Source of the DNA: Pithys albifrons albifrons
Lineage: Eukaryota > Chordata > Aves > Passeriformes > Thamnophilidae
NCBI RefSeq assembly: GCF_047495875.1
Contig: NC_092474.1
Location: 11,408,501-11,472,500, forward strand
Length of the DNA: 64,000 nucleotides
Reading direction: 5' to 3'
Every line of letters starts with the position of its first letter. The first letter of the stretch is position 1. Below are positions 1 through 13,000 of the stretch, in pieces. The position numbers were made by a program, and so were the translations under genes. The notes under the pieces are model-generated. The model saw only the letters and a list, made by a program, of their open reading frames with translations. It was not told where the DNA came from and ran no database searches.

Positions 1-738
1 CTGCTTCAGACCTCAGCAGGTTGTTTGCAAGCAAGTCAGCACTGGGGGTTAAAACAGCCCTGCAAAAGGTGTGGCTGCTTGGTAGGAAAGGCCAGGAGAA
101 AGGGCAAACAGCCTTTTTTTCTTTTCCCCAGGAATTACATCAGGAGGGATTTCTAGCCTTCTATTTATAGCAGGGACTGGCTGAGCGGCAATAAATAAAT
201 ATTTTCTTATGGAAAAGGCCTGCTGCAGTGTGGGCAGCTGCTCTGGAGGAAGGACCCAAGGGACCTGATGTTTGCCTTGGTGGGGAGAGGTCACCCCCCT
301 CATCGCAGAAGCTTTTCAGCAAACTCCTCCCTCACTGGGTCTCTTCCTTCAACAGAAGTTAATTTGTCGGTTCCCGGAGCAGAGTTCTTTCCTTTGGACC
401 AGCTGGTAGTGCTTTGGAGAGTGGCAGCGATGGGGACACGGGAGTGTCAGGGAGGATGGAGCAGGTCTGTCGCGACAGACCCTCTGTAAAGCACCGACCC
501 TTCTTCCAGCCTTGGCATGGGACGCTGGGATGATCCGCCCCACTCCACGACAGAACGAAGGGGCTGCACCAGGCGCTCCAGGGCTCTTACTGTGAACCGG
601 GAAGGGGGACCCGGCCCTGCCATCACATCAGTATCGGGGATGATTGCTATCGATGGCCAGGTAGGCGGGAAGGAAGCGGAGAATGCCAGGAATCTGGAGG
701 TGCCGCCGGCACACGGTGTCAGCCACCAGCGGCACTCC
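1..738 (-). other. SRRM4: SRRM4 3' UTR (partial)
   Basis: Sequence downstream of the SRRM4 stop codon on the minus strand. I found neither AATAAA nor ATTAAA on this strand, so the transcript most likely continues beyond the window edge. Around 185-205 there is an AT-rich stretch (minus strand ATATTTATTTATTGC) containing overlapping ATTTA pentamers, the core of AU-rich mRNA-decay elements. No other gene is seen here. Confidence 0.7.
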
Positions 739-1033
739 CTAACGACGCAGGCTGTCGGAGCTGGCTCCTGAGTCATAGCTCCTGCTCCTGCTCCGGCTCC
801 GGCTCCGGCTGCGGCTGCGGCTGCGGCTGCTCCTGGGGCCCGAGCTCCGGCTGCGGCTCCTGCCCTCGGCGCTGCTGCTGCTCCAGCTGCGGCTCCGGCT
901 CGTCCGGTAGCTGGAGTAGCTCCGGCTGCGGCTCGGGGAGCGGCTGAAGCTGCTGTACCAGGAGGAGTAGCTGCTGGCACTGCTGGACGAGGAGGGGCTG
1001 GGGCGGTAGTAGGGGATGGGGCGTTTGCGGGCA
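739..1033 (-). CDS. SRRM4: SRRM4 coding exon 13 (eMIC second half, SR tail, stop)
   Basis: 295 coding nt, aa 520-617 plus TAG at 739-741. It opens ARKRPIPYYRPSPSSSSS, the hallmark second half of eMIC, then a Ser/Tyr-rich stretch and a long run of Arg-Ser dipeptides. It ends SYDSGASSDSLRR, where the mammalian protein also ends in Arg-Arg. The acceptor is CTCTCTGTCCCCACAG|TGCC. The SR tail is encoded by near-perfect AGC-CGC/CGG hexamers, which leave alanine- and glutamine-rich open shadow frames. Confidence 0.97.
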
Positions 1034-4000
1034 CTGTGGGGACAGAGAGACGTGGGTTACCAGCAATACAAGGACAGATTGACTGCCAAAATCCCCCAAA
1101 GCACTTTTTGCTCCGCACAACACTCCCAAAAATGTGATTGTGTTTGCTTAAAAGAAAAAAAAAGGAAGAGATCAGGTAGCTGATGGCCCTGGGATTCAAA
1201 CCACCCACCCACACAGCCCCAAGCACAGAGTCTGAGGCTGGGCTCTGCTTGATGTTGTTCCAAAGAGCCCCCGGCGTGAAGGCTGGAGTCAATATTTGTC
1301 TCTCTACAGTGTAGAACATCTACCACAGGGAAGGGTTTAATAAAAAGCCTGTGAGGGGATGCTCCTGGCACCTGAGTCCCTGCTATGACTTCATCCTTTT
1401 TCCTTGAGCTGTTGCAAATGAGAACCCCCCCATCCTCCTTCTGCCTCTAGCTAGAAAACCCCAAGTTCTAGGAGGGGTTGAAGGGCCTGCTGATCAGGCT
1501 CAGGGAAACCTGAGAAACCTCCTCTGGCAAGGGCTGGGACCCAAGGACAGCCCACGTCCCCTCGGGAAGCACCAGCAGAGCCCGTCTCCAAAGGATGGGG
1601 CAGCATCCCCTTACCTTGTGATGCGCCGAGCTTCGAGGTGGCTGGGAGAGTCTCTCCGGCGTTTCCTCAGGGGGGAATAGGAGCGGCGCCGACGCTGCCG
1701 CTCACGCTCCCTGTGAGACTCCTTCTCACTGGGGCTGTACTTGTGCTCTCGCTCACGGTCCCTGGGGAAGGCACAGGTTGGGAACTGTCACTGCTGGGGG
1801 TTTGTGGGTGGGTTTGGGATGTGGAGGAAATGACCCATGAAGGCACTGATGAGTGGAGGACAAAAGGGACCACTCTAAGTGTTCTGGTGGCATCAGCCCT
1901 GAGCTCTGATATAGCTGGACCCAGAAACACTCATCTGGCTGGACAGATGGACACCACTAATTGTATCTGGGTTACAGCAGTGTCTTACAGGGGCTCTGCA
2001 CTGCCAAGCTAAGATGGCTTACAGGGTCCTGTGTCTGTGGGTGTGCTCTGTATTTAGTTCTGTGAAATATCTCTTGTTGGCCATGCTGCTGGAGCTGGCA
2101 AGAACAGCCCTGCCAGCAGGCCCCACGTGAGCTGAGGGCACTGTATCCCTGCAGGGCTCCTCCTGCCTCGCCAGAAGGAGTGCCGGTGTTGCTATGGTTT
2201 TCTCTTTTGTTAAATTCCTGTACACGTCAGCACAGGCCCTTCTGTGGAGCGTGGCTGACTTCATACACCCTGCTCAGAGCCATTTGCAAAGCAACACTTT
2301 ACAGGTCAGGGACCTGCCTGCTCCTTGCATGCAGGAATGTTCTCACTAGCACAGGGATTGTCACAGCTTGCAAGAAGTGACCCTGGGAATGTACAACTTT
2401 AAGGGTGCAAAATGTTCACAGCAGCAGTGATGCCACCATAAAACCTGCCCAAAGGCATCTCTAGGGCTGAGCTGGAGATGTGTATTTTCTAAGGAGTGTG
2501 GAGGGATAGAGGTGCCTGGACTGTGTTTGCCTTTGCAAGGCTGTGAGTGGCAGCCTGAGGGTACCTGGCATCTGCCCCTGCAAGAGGGGCACTTCCCAGG
2601 GCCTGACAACTCTTTGGCAGAGCCTTGACTCTGAAAATCAGAGTGTCTTTCCCTGCTGCAATTAGACCCCGCTGTGTCAAGGGCTGCTGGTTGTATGGTC
2701 TCCTCAGGTGACGACAGCTGTGGGCACACCCAGATGGAGCCTCACACTGCCCACCGTTCATATCAACATGATAGAGTGGGGCACTGCCCAGGTTTTCCTG
2801 TGAGGCATCTCCCACTGGCACGAGGCTGTGGCACACACCACTGAGCAGAGCAGCCATCCATGCACTCCTGACTGCACAGCACGGCCCCTGCCAGAGCTCG
2901 GAGCTGAGGGACAGCCACTTCACCTGCCACACGCTCCAGTTGTGAGATACCATGATGCTTCAAAGCCAAGGATAAACCAGGTCTTCTTCCCAGCAACCCA
3001 CCCCCAAGAGTGCTCTGTGTGAAAACCCCCTGAGTCAATGCCAGGCAGTCCTTGGCTACAGGAAATCCATTTTTTTCACAGCTCATTTCTGGGCTCTTCC
3101 CTCTGCAATAGCACCAGCTCTGGGGCAATAAATGGTGAGAAATCTCCTCTGGACTGAGGGCTACTACAACATACTGCCATATGCCTTCCTGCATGATCCC
3201 CTGCTCCCTCTCACCACAGTGCTGAGCACCAGAGCACCCAGTGAGAAAGCTGAGGGAGCAGTGTGGGGCTGGGAAGAACCAGGAGGTGTACTGGAGTCCA
3301 ACCCAGTGATGGAGGCAGTGGGACAGCATGAAGCAGCAGGTATCACGAGTGGACAACTGTACCTGCTCCGGCTGTAGCGGGAGTAACTGGGGCTCCGACG
3401 AGGCCTTGAACTCCTACTCCCAGGACTTTTTTTGCAGGATTTGGAGGAATAGCTGGGGGAACGTGAGTAAGATCTGGAGACAGGAAAAAAACATAAAAGA
3501 GTTAAAGATGCTGGAGCCTGAGGCTTTACCAGACTCCTCCAAATCTGGGGCGGAGGCAGAAGAGATGTCTCATATTTCATGATCTCAGCTCAGCTCTGTG
3601 TGGCCAGTTCACCTCAAGCCTTGTGCATCCCCAGGCACCCCCCACACTCTCACCCCTCCCCTTGCAAGGAGCCAGCCAGCCAACAAGAGTCCCAAGGTCA
3701 CAGAGACAGCCAGTTCAGCTGGCCTTACCTCTTTCCTGAAGAGCAGGACCTGCTTCGGGAGTACCTGGGAGAGGCCTTGTGGTGCGAGGAGCGGGAGCGG
3801 CTGGAGCCAGGGGAGGATCTGCCTGTGCTGGTGTAGGACTCGCTGCGGGAGCATGGCCTGAGTGGGGAGCTGTGTGCTGGGTATGGGACAGAGTGGCGCT
3901 TCTTGTCCTCCGAGGAGCCGAGACACAAGGACAGGCACCCTCTGTGAACATATATTTGAACACTCCTTGAAGCTGTGGCTGAACTGGGACTGGCCCTTGG

Positions 4001-7000
4001 TTGAGGGGAGCACCATGCTCCAGCAAATATTCCCATCCTTCCAACCCCTGACTGGGGGTAAACACGACCCCTGGGCTCCCCAGGTTGCTGCTGCAGGAGA
4101 CACCGTGTGTGTGGGTCATAGTCCAAGAGCTCATTCCCTGTCTGTGCCAGGGAAGGGCTGTGGAAGAGGTCTCAGGCAGCACAAGGAGCAGCAAATCTAT
4201 CCCGTGCCTAACACACCAGAGGTGTCTGGCTGGCAGAGCCTGGGTCAGGCCTGCAAGTAGTGCAGCTCCTGGGCAGAGAGTGAGGTGAGAAGTTCTGGAG
4301 TGAGGGAAAGGCACAGCATGGCAGGGCAAGGGGCTGTGCTCCAGCCTGGCTGTGGAACAGCATGAGGAGGCACTGAGCAGGCATGTCCTGTTGCCTTTGG
4401 ACAGCACTGCGTGGATTCCTCCTCTTCCAGAAGTGCCCTGGGAATGAACTGGGGTCAGAGCTCAGCAGCCAGGCAGCCTCCCAGCAGCCAGGGCCAGCTG
4501 CAATCCCAGCTCCACCCATGTGAAGGCAGAGTCATCCCACTGGAGTCACAATGTGATAAGTACATACAACCCTAAAATATTACCCTCTGACTGAAAAACA
4601 AAGCTTGTCCTTCCTAATACCCATTCCCCTGGCTCCCACCCCCAGACCACATCCTAGCTCTAACTTTCAGCCTTTAGGACCCAAGAGCCTGAGCTGGAAG
4701 AGCTCCCTAACACCACTGCCTGAGTACAGCTGTAAGTACCAGCCACCATGTTTCAGTGTCCTCATCCCCAGCGTTCCCTGGCAAATTCCCATGAATGGGA
4801 GGTGGTGTTGTAGGCTGGCAGCTACTCTTCTCTTCTGAGGATGACCTGTGGCACTGGGTGGTGCTTTGACTCCTCCCCAAGCCTGGATACCCTGTGGCCC
4901 CAGTGCTGCCACTGTGTTATCCTGCAGCCATTGAGGTACTTGCCCCTCCCTGTGCTCTCCACCAGCAGAAGGTGCTATCTTTTCACCCTGGACCAGTCCT
5001 GCATGAGCTGGGAAGGGGCAGGTTGGATTTGGTTTGTTGGACAGGAGAAAGAACAGCCCATAATGGTTTTAGTGAAAACAAACACTGCTTCCCATCCCCA
5101 GAGTAGGCAGAGAGGGAGAAGTAGCATGGCAGCCCCCAGAAGCCCCTTTCAGATTGTTCCCAGAAAGGCCAGTTACACTTTTCATTGACATGGCCATGCT
5201 CCAGTCACAGTTTGACCCAGGCCTAAACCCTGTGTTAATCACACCAAAGCCAGAAGCACTGGCACAAGCAAAGCCCAGGGATGCTATGGCTGGGATTTAT
5301 CTTCCTCTCAGGCTACAGTACTGGTCCTTGCTGGCTTCTGAACTCCAGACTGGCAAGACTGTGGGTCTGATTGGTATGTGCCTGCCTCCAGACCACAGAC
5401 ACCTCCCTGCCAGCTCACCATGGCACCTGGCGAAGGGGCAGGAGATACAGAGCGACAACACACCAGGTATTTGGCTGCCAGCAGCACCTACTGGTAATCA
5501 CTGACCTTCGGTCTTGTCCCTGGGCATCTGGAGACAGATTTTCCAAAGCTGTTCCCTTGGTCTGGGAAAAACAACTGGTGAAGGAATTTCCTGAATCAGA
5601 GCTGTTATCGCTGTTGGCCAGTTTGGGCTTCCCGGACGAGAAGGCATGGCCAAAGCCATCATGGACTAGACTTCTTTTCTCCTGGCTGTCCTTTGACCTG
5701 GATGAGCTCGTTTGAGTGGAGGGAGGGGAGGAAGTATCGTTTCCTGAGTCATATTCATGATACTCTCCGTTCTGGCTGGCTAGGTTGTCTGTTTTGGTAA
5801 AGAGGTCAGCAGAAGACCCTGACTGAGAGATCTGAAAGCAAAAAAGCCATTTGGCATTGTTTGAATGGTTTTGGGGGGTGGTTGTTTTTTGTTTTACTTT
5901 GCTTTTTGCTTTTTTTTTTTAAATAAACCCAGAAATTTTACCATCATGATGCACTGAAACAAAAGGAAAGGAAAGAAAAGAAACAAAGTAAGAAAGAAAG
6001 AAAGAAAAAGAAGAAAGGAGAAGAAAACAAAAGCACATATCCCTAAAAGAAATCCACAGTAAGAAGAAACTTCTTTTCCCCCTGCTATGATAATGGGAAG
6101 ATTTAGAGATCATGCAAAGAGTATCAGCATGCGATTCATGTTAAACAAAAGAGTTCAACAAAGTAAGCTGGCAACTAAAGAATCAAAATAACTAACTAAA
6201 TAACCAAAATAAAAGATATAACAGAGGACAAAGCCCTTACATAACCTTAAAGAGGAGAGGAAAAAAAAAGGGGTATATACATGTAAAAACCCTACATAAT
6301 CCTTGCAAATTAAAAAAAAGAAAATCTTAAATAAGTGAATTTTTTAAGCTTCCTTAATAAAGCGGCTGAACGAATGTCACTAAAATAAGCAACAAAAACC
6401 CAAATCAAATCAAATTAAGGGCTTCTGCATAAAGTAAAAACTGGCAAATAAACAAGCTTATCACTTTGAAATAAAAAAAAATAAAAAAGAAAAAAAAGAA
6501 AAAAGAGGGTGAAGGAAAAAAAGAAAAATCCCTTTGGAAATAAAAGGTATACAGATACTTGTTTGTGTGCTTTTTCACCCCCTGAAGAAGATACAGCTAA
6601 TGCGCTCAAGTGACCTCTAATAAATTCCCTGGTGTCTTGCGGATAGCATCCACTTACCCATCAAGAACTCCTCCTTTAGTAGGTAAGGTGTAAGAAAAAA
6701 GGAAGAGCGGGCAACATAAGTCCATCATTAGAGTCTCAAATTACATGAAAAAAACATAACCCCTCTCTTCAATCCACACTGCCAACTGTTTGCTGCCTCC
6801 TCTACGCAAATGTCACGACTGCTTTTTGTCTGCTCGCTTGTCTCCCTTATTATTTGTTTCCTTCTGCTTTAAATTAGTCTGCCCAGCCCATTCCTGGAGG
6901 CTGATGGCTTGTGCTGAAAAGTCACAGCTTGCACTAAATCCCCTTGGGTTTTATGGAAGTGACAAAGGGAAGTCAAGTGAGGGAAGAAGTAAAAAATATA

Positions 7001-10000
7001 AAGGAGGAAAACTCTGCTCCTGGCCAGTCTCTGCATGGTGGTCCAGCCATACCCTGGCTGGGTTTTGGTGGGTTGCTGGACAGAGAGGGGCCAGCAAGGA
7101 TCCCAAACTCACTCAGGCTGCCCCAGGCAGGGCTGATTTCTGAGACCCTGAGCACCACCAAGGGGATTTACATTGTTTCAGTATTTTATAGTTCAGTTTT
7201 AACTCCACCAGCATTTACCTGAGCTGGTCCAGGGATGTACCAGCACTGGGAGAGGGGCTATGTTAGTGCTAATGTCTGCCCTGACAATGGCAGGGCCAAA
7301 TGTGGACCCAGCATGTTTGCACTCTCATGTGGCCTCCTCCTCTTTCTCTCAGAGGCTTCACTCTCCTCATTCCCACCCGTGAGGTTTGGTCCAAGGTCCT
7401 TAGAGTGTGGACACACAGGTTGGTTCCCCCACCTTGTGATAGTCCTCCTACATGTTCCTAGCAAGCCATGCTCCCTCAAACACCTGCACATGCCCTTGTG
7501 CCACGCTCTGGGGCACACAACACTCCCCTCTATGCCCTGCTCTCCACACCAGGGACCTGGGCCATGCCCTCACCAATCTGGGGCATTCTGAACAGAGAAA
7601 ACTACACTGCAGTGTTGGTAATATCGAAGGGACCAGAGGAGACCTGGATCAGCTGTCACACAGCAGGGACAGGGCAAGTCCCTTTGGAGAGGTTAGCCTT
7701 GGACTGACTGGCTTTCTCATCTTCAGAGGGGCTGCAGACTCAGCATGTTTTACATGGAGCTCCTTCATCCCATCCGATGGTGCTGCCACATCCACCCTCC
7801 TGCCTGTGGCATCCAGTCTGTGCCCCCAGGAAGAGCTGCCCTCAGCCAAGCTCAGGAGGTGCTAACTGGGACAAGGACAGCTGGCTTGGACACAGGAGCT
7901 GAACCAGCAGCAACTGAAACCAGAGCAGAGCTACCAACACACACAGCAGCTCTCAGCACAGTCTGTGGAATGGTGGCTGCCCACAACGTCCTCATGCTCT
8001 GGAAGCACCTGGAGCTGGAAGATCTCCAAGTACTTCCTGTGTTGCCAGGGAGAGAAACACCACCACTTCTGGGATAAGGCACAAAAATTAGTTCATCCCA
8101 ACAAATCCATACTGGAGCTGGGGACTCCCCCACTCCACACTAACTTTTAAGTGATGCTCAGTCCCAGCTCTGAGGCATCAGGAGCCCCAGTAGCAGATGT
8201 GGGAATGAAGTGATCCTTCTTCACTAGCCAGCTTGCACATCCAACACAGAAACCCTGGGCAGAAATATCTCCTGAGTGTTCCCAGCCAAGAAAAGACACA
8301 CATTTCAAGTCCTCATTGCAGCATCTGGTACTGCTCCTTGTTTCTTTCTCAGCTCCAGCACTTCTCTACCAATCTGTGCTTACTCCAGCAGAAATTGGAA
8401 TGTCAAAGGAGCACAAGAGAGCCAGGTACCCAGCTCTGTTTTCCACCAATTCTTTCTGAAACCCTGATGCCACATCCAGAGCCCCAGGAGATCTGGACCA
8501 CTGCACTTTCCCTAGGCACATTCCAGAATATACAGATTGTGCTTTCAAACATGGCATCAGATTTGGCTTTTTTAAAAATGGGTTATGGTTTGCATTAGAG
8601 CTGAACCCTAACCCAGAGACGAGCAGCTTTTTCATCACCTTTCATTTACAGGCACCAAACCACCCTGTGAGGTACCCCCAGATGCAGCAGTAGGAAAAGC
8701 CTGGAGTGGGCACAGGGCTGCTCCAAAGGACAGTGACCCCAGCACCACAGGCACAAACACCTTCCTTCTGTTCCCCCCCACTCTAAACCAAAAGGCCATT
8801 ATTTCAACCAAGAAATACAGCAGTTTCTTGGCATTTCTAAAACAGCTTTTCAGACTGACTCTGGGCCCTGAGATCCTTGCTTCTGCTCTGCCTTGGTTGA
8901 AGTTTACTTTCAAAGCAGAAACTGTTGTCAGCACATCACAAAATCTGTCAAATGGATCAACAAGCTCCTCTGTAGCTCAGCATCTGTGGCAGCAACACTC
9001 CAGGAAGAGGGAGCATGTGGATGTCAGTGAAATACAGAGCTCACAGTCTGTGCGAGAGCTGGAGGGTCTGGATGGGGCAAGGGAGGTGCCAGGGGGGACA
9101 CAGCAGCTTCCCAGCCTCACCACCTTGGGCCACCAGGCTGTAGCCAGGAGCTTTCTGTGGGCTCTGAGAGAGATGCTGTCCTGCAGCAAGAGCCAGGACA
9201 AGCCTCAGGGTGCTCAACTTGCCTGTCTGCTCAGGCCCATTTCCTATAGTCCCCATATGACAGCCTTGGCTTTGCTTCTGGTCCCATTTTATTGCTTCTG
9301 AAAGTCATGCCAGCCAACCAGGATGGAAACAGGGTGCTACAACTGAAAACACTGCACGATGCTCAGTTGAATCACACTGTTCTGTGTGATTCTGAATTCT
9401 AATGGCTTTTTGTTTTTCTAGGGTGTCTTAAAAGATCCTGCTCTTTCACAAATCTAATTCTGTCTCTGTGAACATTTGGATTTTCACTCCCCTCTCTAGT
9501 AAGTAATTAAATAATCTCCTGAACTTTGCTTCCTCCAGCTTTCAGCAGGTAACCTACTGCTGCCCTCAAGGGAAGCTAAGATATGTATTTATTGGATTTT
9601 TTTGTTCCAAGTCATTATTTAATCAAGATGAAGGGGGAGCAGAAATGAGGCCCTCACTCATACTCCAGACTGTAATTTTTGAGTACAATCCCAGACCAAG
9701 AGGCAGCGAGGCCTAATAGGTTACAAAAATACAATCGCTTCTCATCTTCCAATTAAACTGAACAACTCCATTTACTGTGCCACAAACAGCCCCAGGGTGA
9801 GAGATGACACATTTTCTCAGCCCTACCAGGACTGAGACCCATCAGTGCCCAGCATGGCACAGCCTCACTTAAAGCTGGAGGATTTCTTCCTTGGGCCTTT
9901 TTTCTCTTGTTTTGCAACTCACTTCAAAGCAGAGTTAATTTCTTTATCAGAGGGGCATAATGTCTCCCTTTCTCTCTCTTTCTGGGCATTGTGTTAATGA

Positions 10001-13000
10001 AAGGAATAAAACACTTGTGTCCCTGACCCTGGTGAGCCCTGCTGTCAGCAAACATCTGCCACGAGCCCGGCACAGGGAGCAGCACCTGCTGAGGGGCTGC
10101 TGGGGGGATGAGGCTGAGCTGGGCTGGGGCACCTCCACTGCCAGGGCAGGGGCATGGGGGAGGCTTTTCCCTGGGGCAACGGGCTCAGCTCTGCTGAGAA
10201 CCTACCCCAGCTGAAAAGCCAACTTCTTACTGAGTACAAAAAATAGAAATGCTGTAGGAATTCAATGTAACTCATTTCTGCACAATTAGGAATCTCTGAC
10301 TAGAGAAATATTGAGTGGGAAAATGCCCCTTTTTTGGCCAGATGGAGAGTTCAGAGTGAGGCTTTGTCTATCACAGGGGCTAAGCTGAGTCCCAGAGCAT
10401 GGAGGGCAATGACACAACTATCCCTTGAAGCTCTGAGCTTGGGTTATTTGGGGCAGGATGGCAACACTGCTGAGCAGGCTGGTTCACCAATCCACTGCTG
10501 GGGGTAAACTCCAGAGCATGTCAACCAAAGGTTTGTCCCTTTTCAAGGACTTTTTCAGCCTGCTGGGGTGCAGCCAGTGGGGTGTGTCACAGGCCAGGGT
10601 GTCCCCAACTCACCTTAGGCCAGGCTGGCACTACTTTGGAGCAAGGGTTTGCCTTCCCCCACCTTCTTTGGCACCTGGTGTATGCCCAGCCCCTCAATGG
10701 CTACAGGCACCTCTCCTTCCCCCCCAGCTGCTGGTCCCAGCACTGAGCTGTGGATTTGCCAGACAATAGCCAGGGGTAACCTCAGCCCCTGGCCCAGAGG
10801 GGAGAATAGGAAAAGAAAAAAGAGAACAACTTGTATATTTATGGGAGGTTTTGCCTTTCTGCTCTTCAAGGGCCATGTTTGTTATCAAAAATAGGCTGCC
10901 TAACTCTGAAAAGAATAGCTCTTAACCCAGGCTAGAAAACAGAGACCAGCAGCAAGCCACCATGCAGATCTGCCATAAGGTTTCCTGAGCCCTCCAGCAC
11001 ACACTGTCCCAGCCCCTGCACAGCATTTCCCCCCTTTTACTTTCTGCAGACACGAGCACAAAGACAAACAGCATCATTTGGAGCAGCCGTACCCCACTGA
11101 GCCTCTCTGGAAATCTGGCTCAAGCCTGTGTTAATTTGTGGCTTCACAAATGAGTTACAGTGGAAGTAAAGGAGCTGGCAAGGAAAGCACAAGCATTGTG
11201 CAGTTATCTTCATCAGGAACAACAAAGGCAATTAGATCCATGCCCTGCAGGTATTTATATTGCACTGCTAACTGAAAGCACAGTGGCACGTCCTACACCT
11301 GTGTCTGTGCTGAACGAGGTGTCTGCAGCAGGTTAAGGGCATTCTGGACAGAAATAAATGCTGCACATTACCCACAGCTCCTCTGCATGCTGAGCCACAG
11401 CCCCACAATCCTGTTCTCAATAGGTGGCTATTGTGGCTGCACAGGATTAAAGGAGAAGGAGAGGGAGAAGCTTGGAAATTCACTGCCAGAAAGAAAAGTG
11501 GCAGGGAACTTTGGGGTGTTCCTGCATGTGTACATGCATGTGTGTGTGCATCAACTTATGCATAAGGAGGGAAAGGAGCAGCAAGGCAGGTGCATGGTGA
11601 GGGCATTACTTTGTGTGCTTTATCCCTCATCAATTCCAAGTACACCCAGGTAGAAATTCTGGCTGGTTTATTACAAAGGGAGGCAAATGGGTTGGGGGAA
11701 ATGCAAAATTTAGAACAAAGCACATAAAATTTTCAGAAGAAGAATGTAGAACAAAAAATGGTTTAAAACCCAAACCCTTTATTTTGGAAGTGCTATGGCA
11801 GTACCTCATGGGGGTTTGGGTATTATCTCTCTGAGTCTTTTCTGTATGTTGAGATTCTCCCTGGACAATCCCTTTCCTTTGGAGATGTGACTGTGCATCC
11901 CTCCAGGTAAAGATGGCTTGGTTTGGAAGCCCAGGCCAGATGGAAGGGTAGGGAATGTGACACACCAGCCCTCACAAAGGACTGAAACATGACATTTTTG
12001 AATCCCAGTTCTGGATTTTTTCACAAAATCTTTTTTTTCCCATTAATTTATTTTTATATGTGATCAGCATTTTCTGCAAGAGCACAGTTTAATTTCAGAA
12101 CACATCCAGGCTGCTCTCAAAGTAGAGTCTTACAGAACTAAGCTTATTAATAGACCAACCATTTAACTCACAAAAAAAGAAAGGCATCAAAGGGTTGTGT
12201 ATAGTCATTAACAAATGAGACTAAAGGTTCTCCATTTCATTTTTCCCTTGCCAGTTTTGAGCACATGATATTTAATGACCTTATTCAGAAAAATTTCAGG
12301 GGCAGCTCTTAACTTGTTCAATTTAAGCAAGTGCTTAAATGTGCTCTTGAATCCTGTCCCAGGAGAGTCTGTTTCTTTTGAGGACAGAAGGACAGTGGTG
12401 GGTTGCATCAGTGATATCTTTTAGTCACTGAAATATCTGCCTGTGTTATTAATCCTTACTAGAAAGAATACAGGAGGATCCTGATGACTTTTGCTTTTCA
12501 TCTACCCCCTGCATCTGGAGCTGTCAAGCTCTGACTTTCCCTGCCCTGCAGCTTGTGTGCTTATTTACCTCAAGAGAAGCAAGTGGGAAGGGGAGTGCAG
12601 CACGCTTGAGTTTAGCTCATTTTAAAGCTTTTAAAATTTTAAATTAGGGTTTACTCTTTCTCAGGAAACAGAACAGCTGGCAGTTGGCCTCCCAGGACTC
12701 GGGGAGCCTGGCTTCAGAGAGAGGAAACCTAGTACTAATTAAAAACCAGGCTTAGGCTCAAAAGCGTTTATGCAAAATACGCAGCTTGAACGGAACAACA
12801 CCCTGGTGACATGGTGCAGTCCTTGGCTGCTTGTTTGTTGGGAGGAGCTCTTCACTCATCCCGAGGGCAACACCCCCAGCTCATGGCACTCAGCTTCATA
12901 CCTTGTTTTTCTGCCCTCACACACCAGCGTGTGGTGTGCGGGTTGTGCTCTCCACGCTGCCTTATAAGGCTTTCCAAGCAGTGACTCACATGGCCCCACA

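Noticed and set aside
447..1319. 290-codon minus-strand frame rich in Ala/Gly
   Set aside because: It is an alternative frame of exon 13; the hexamers that code Arg-Ser give Ala-rich or Gln/Pro-rich products in the other frames.
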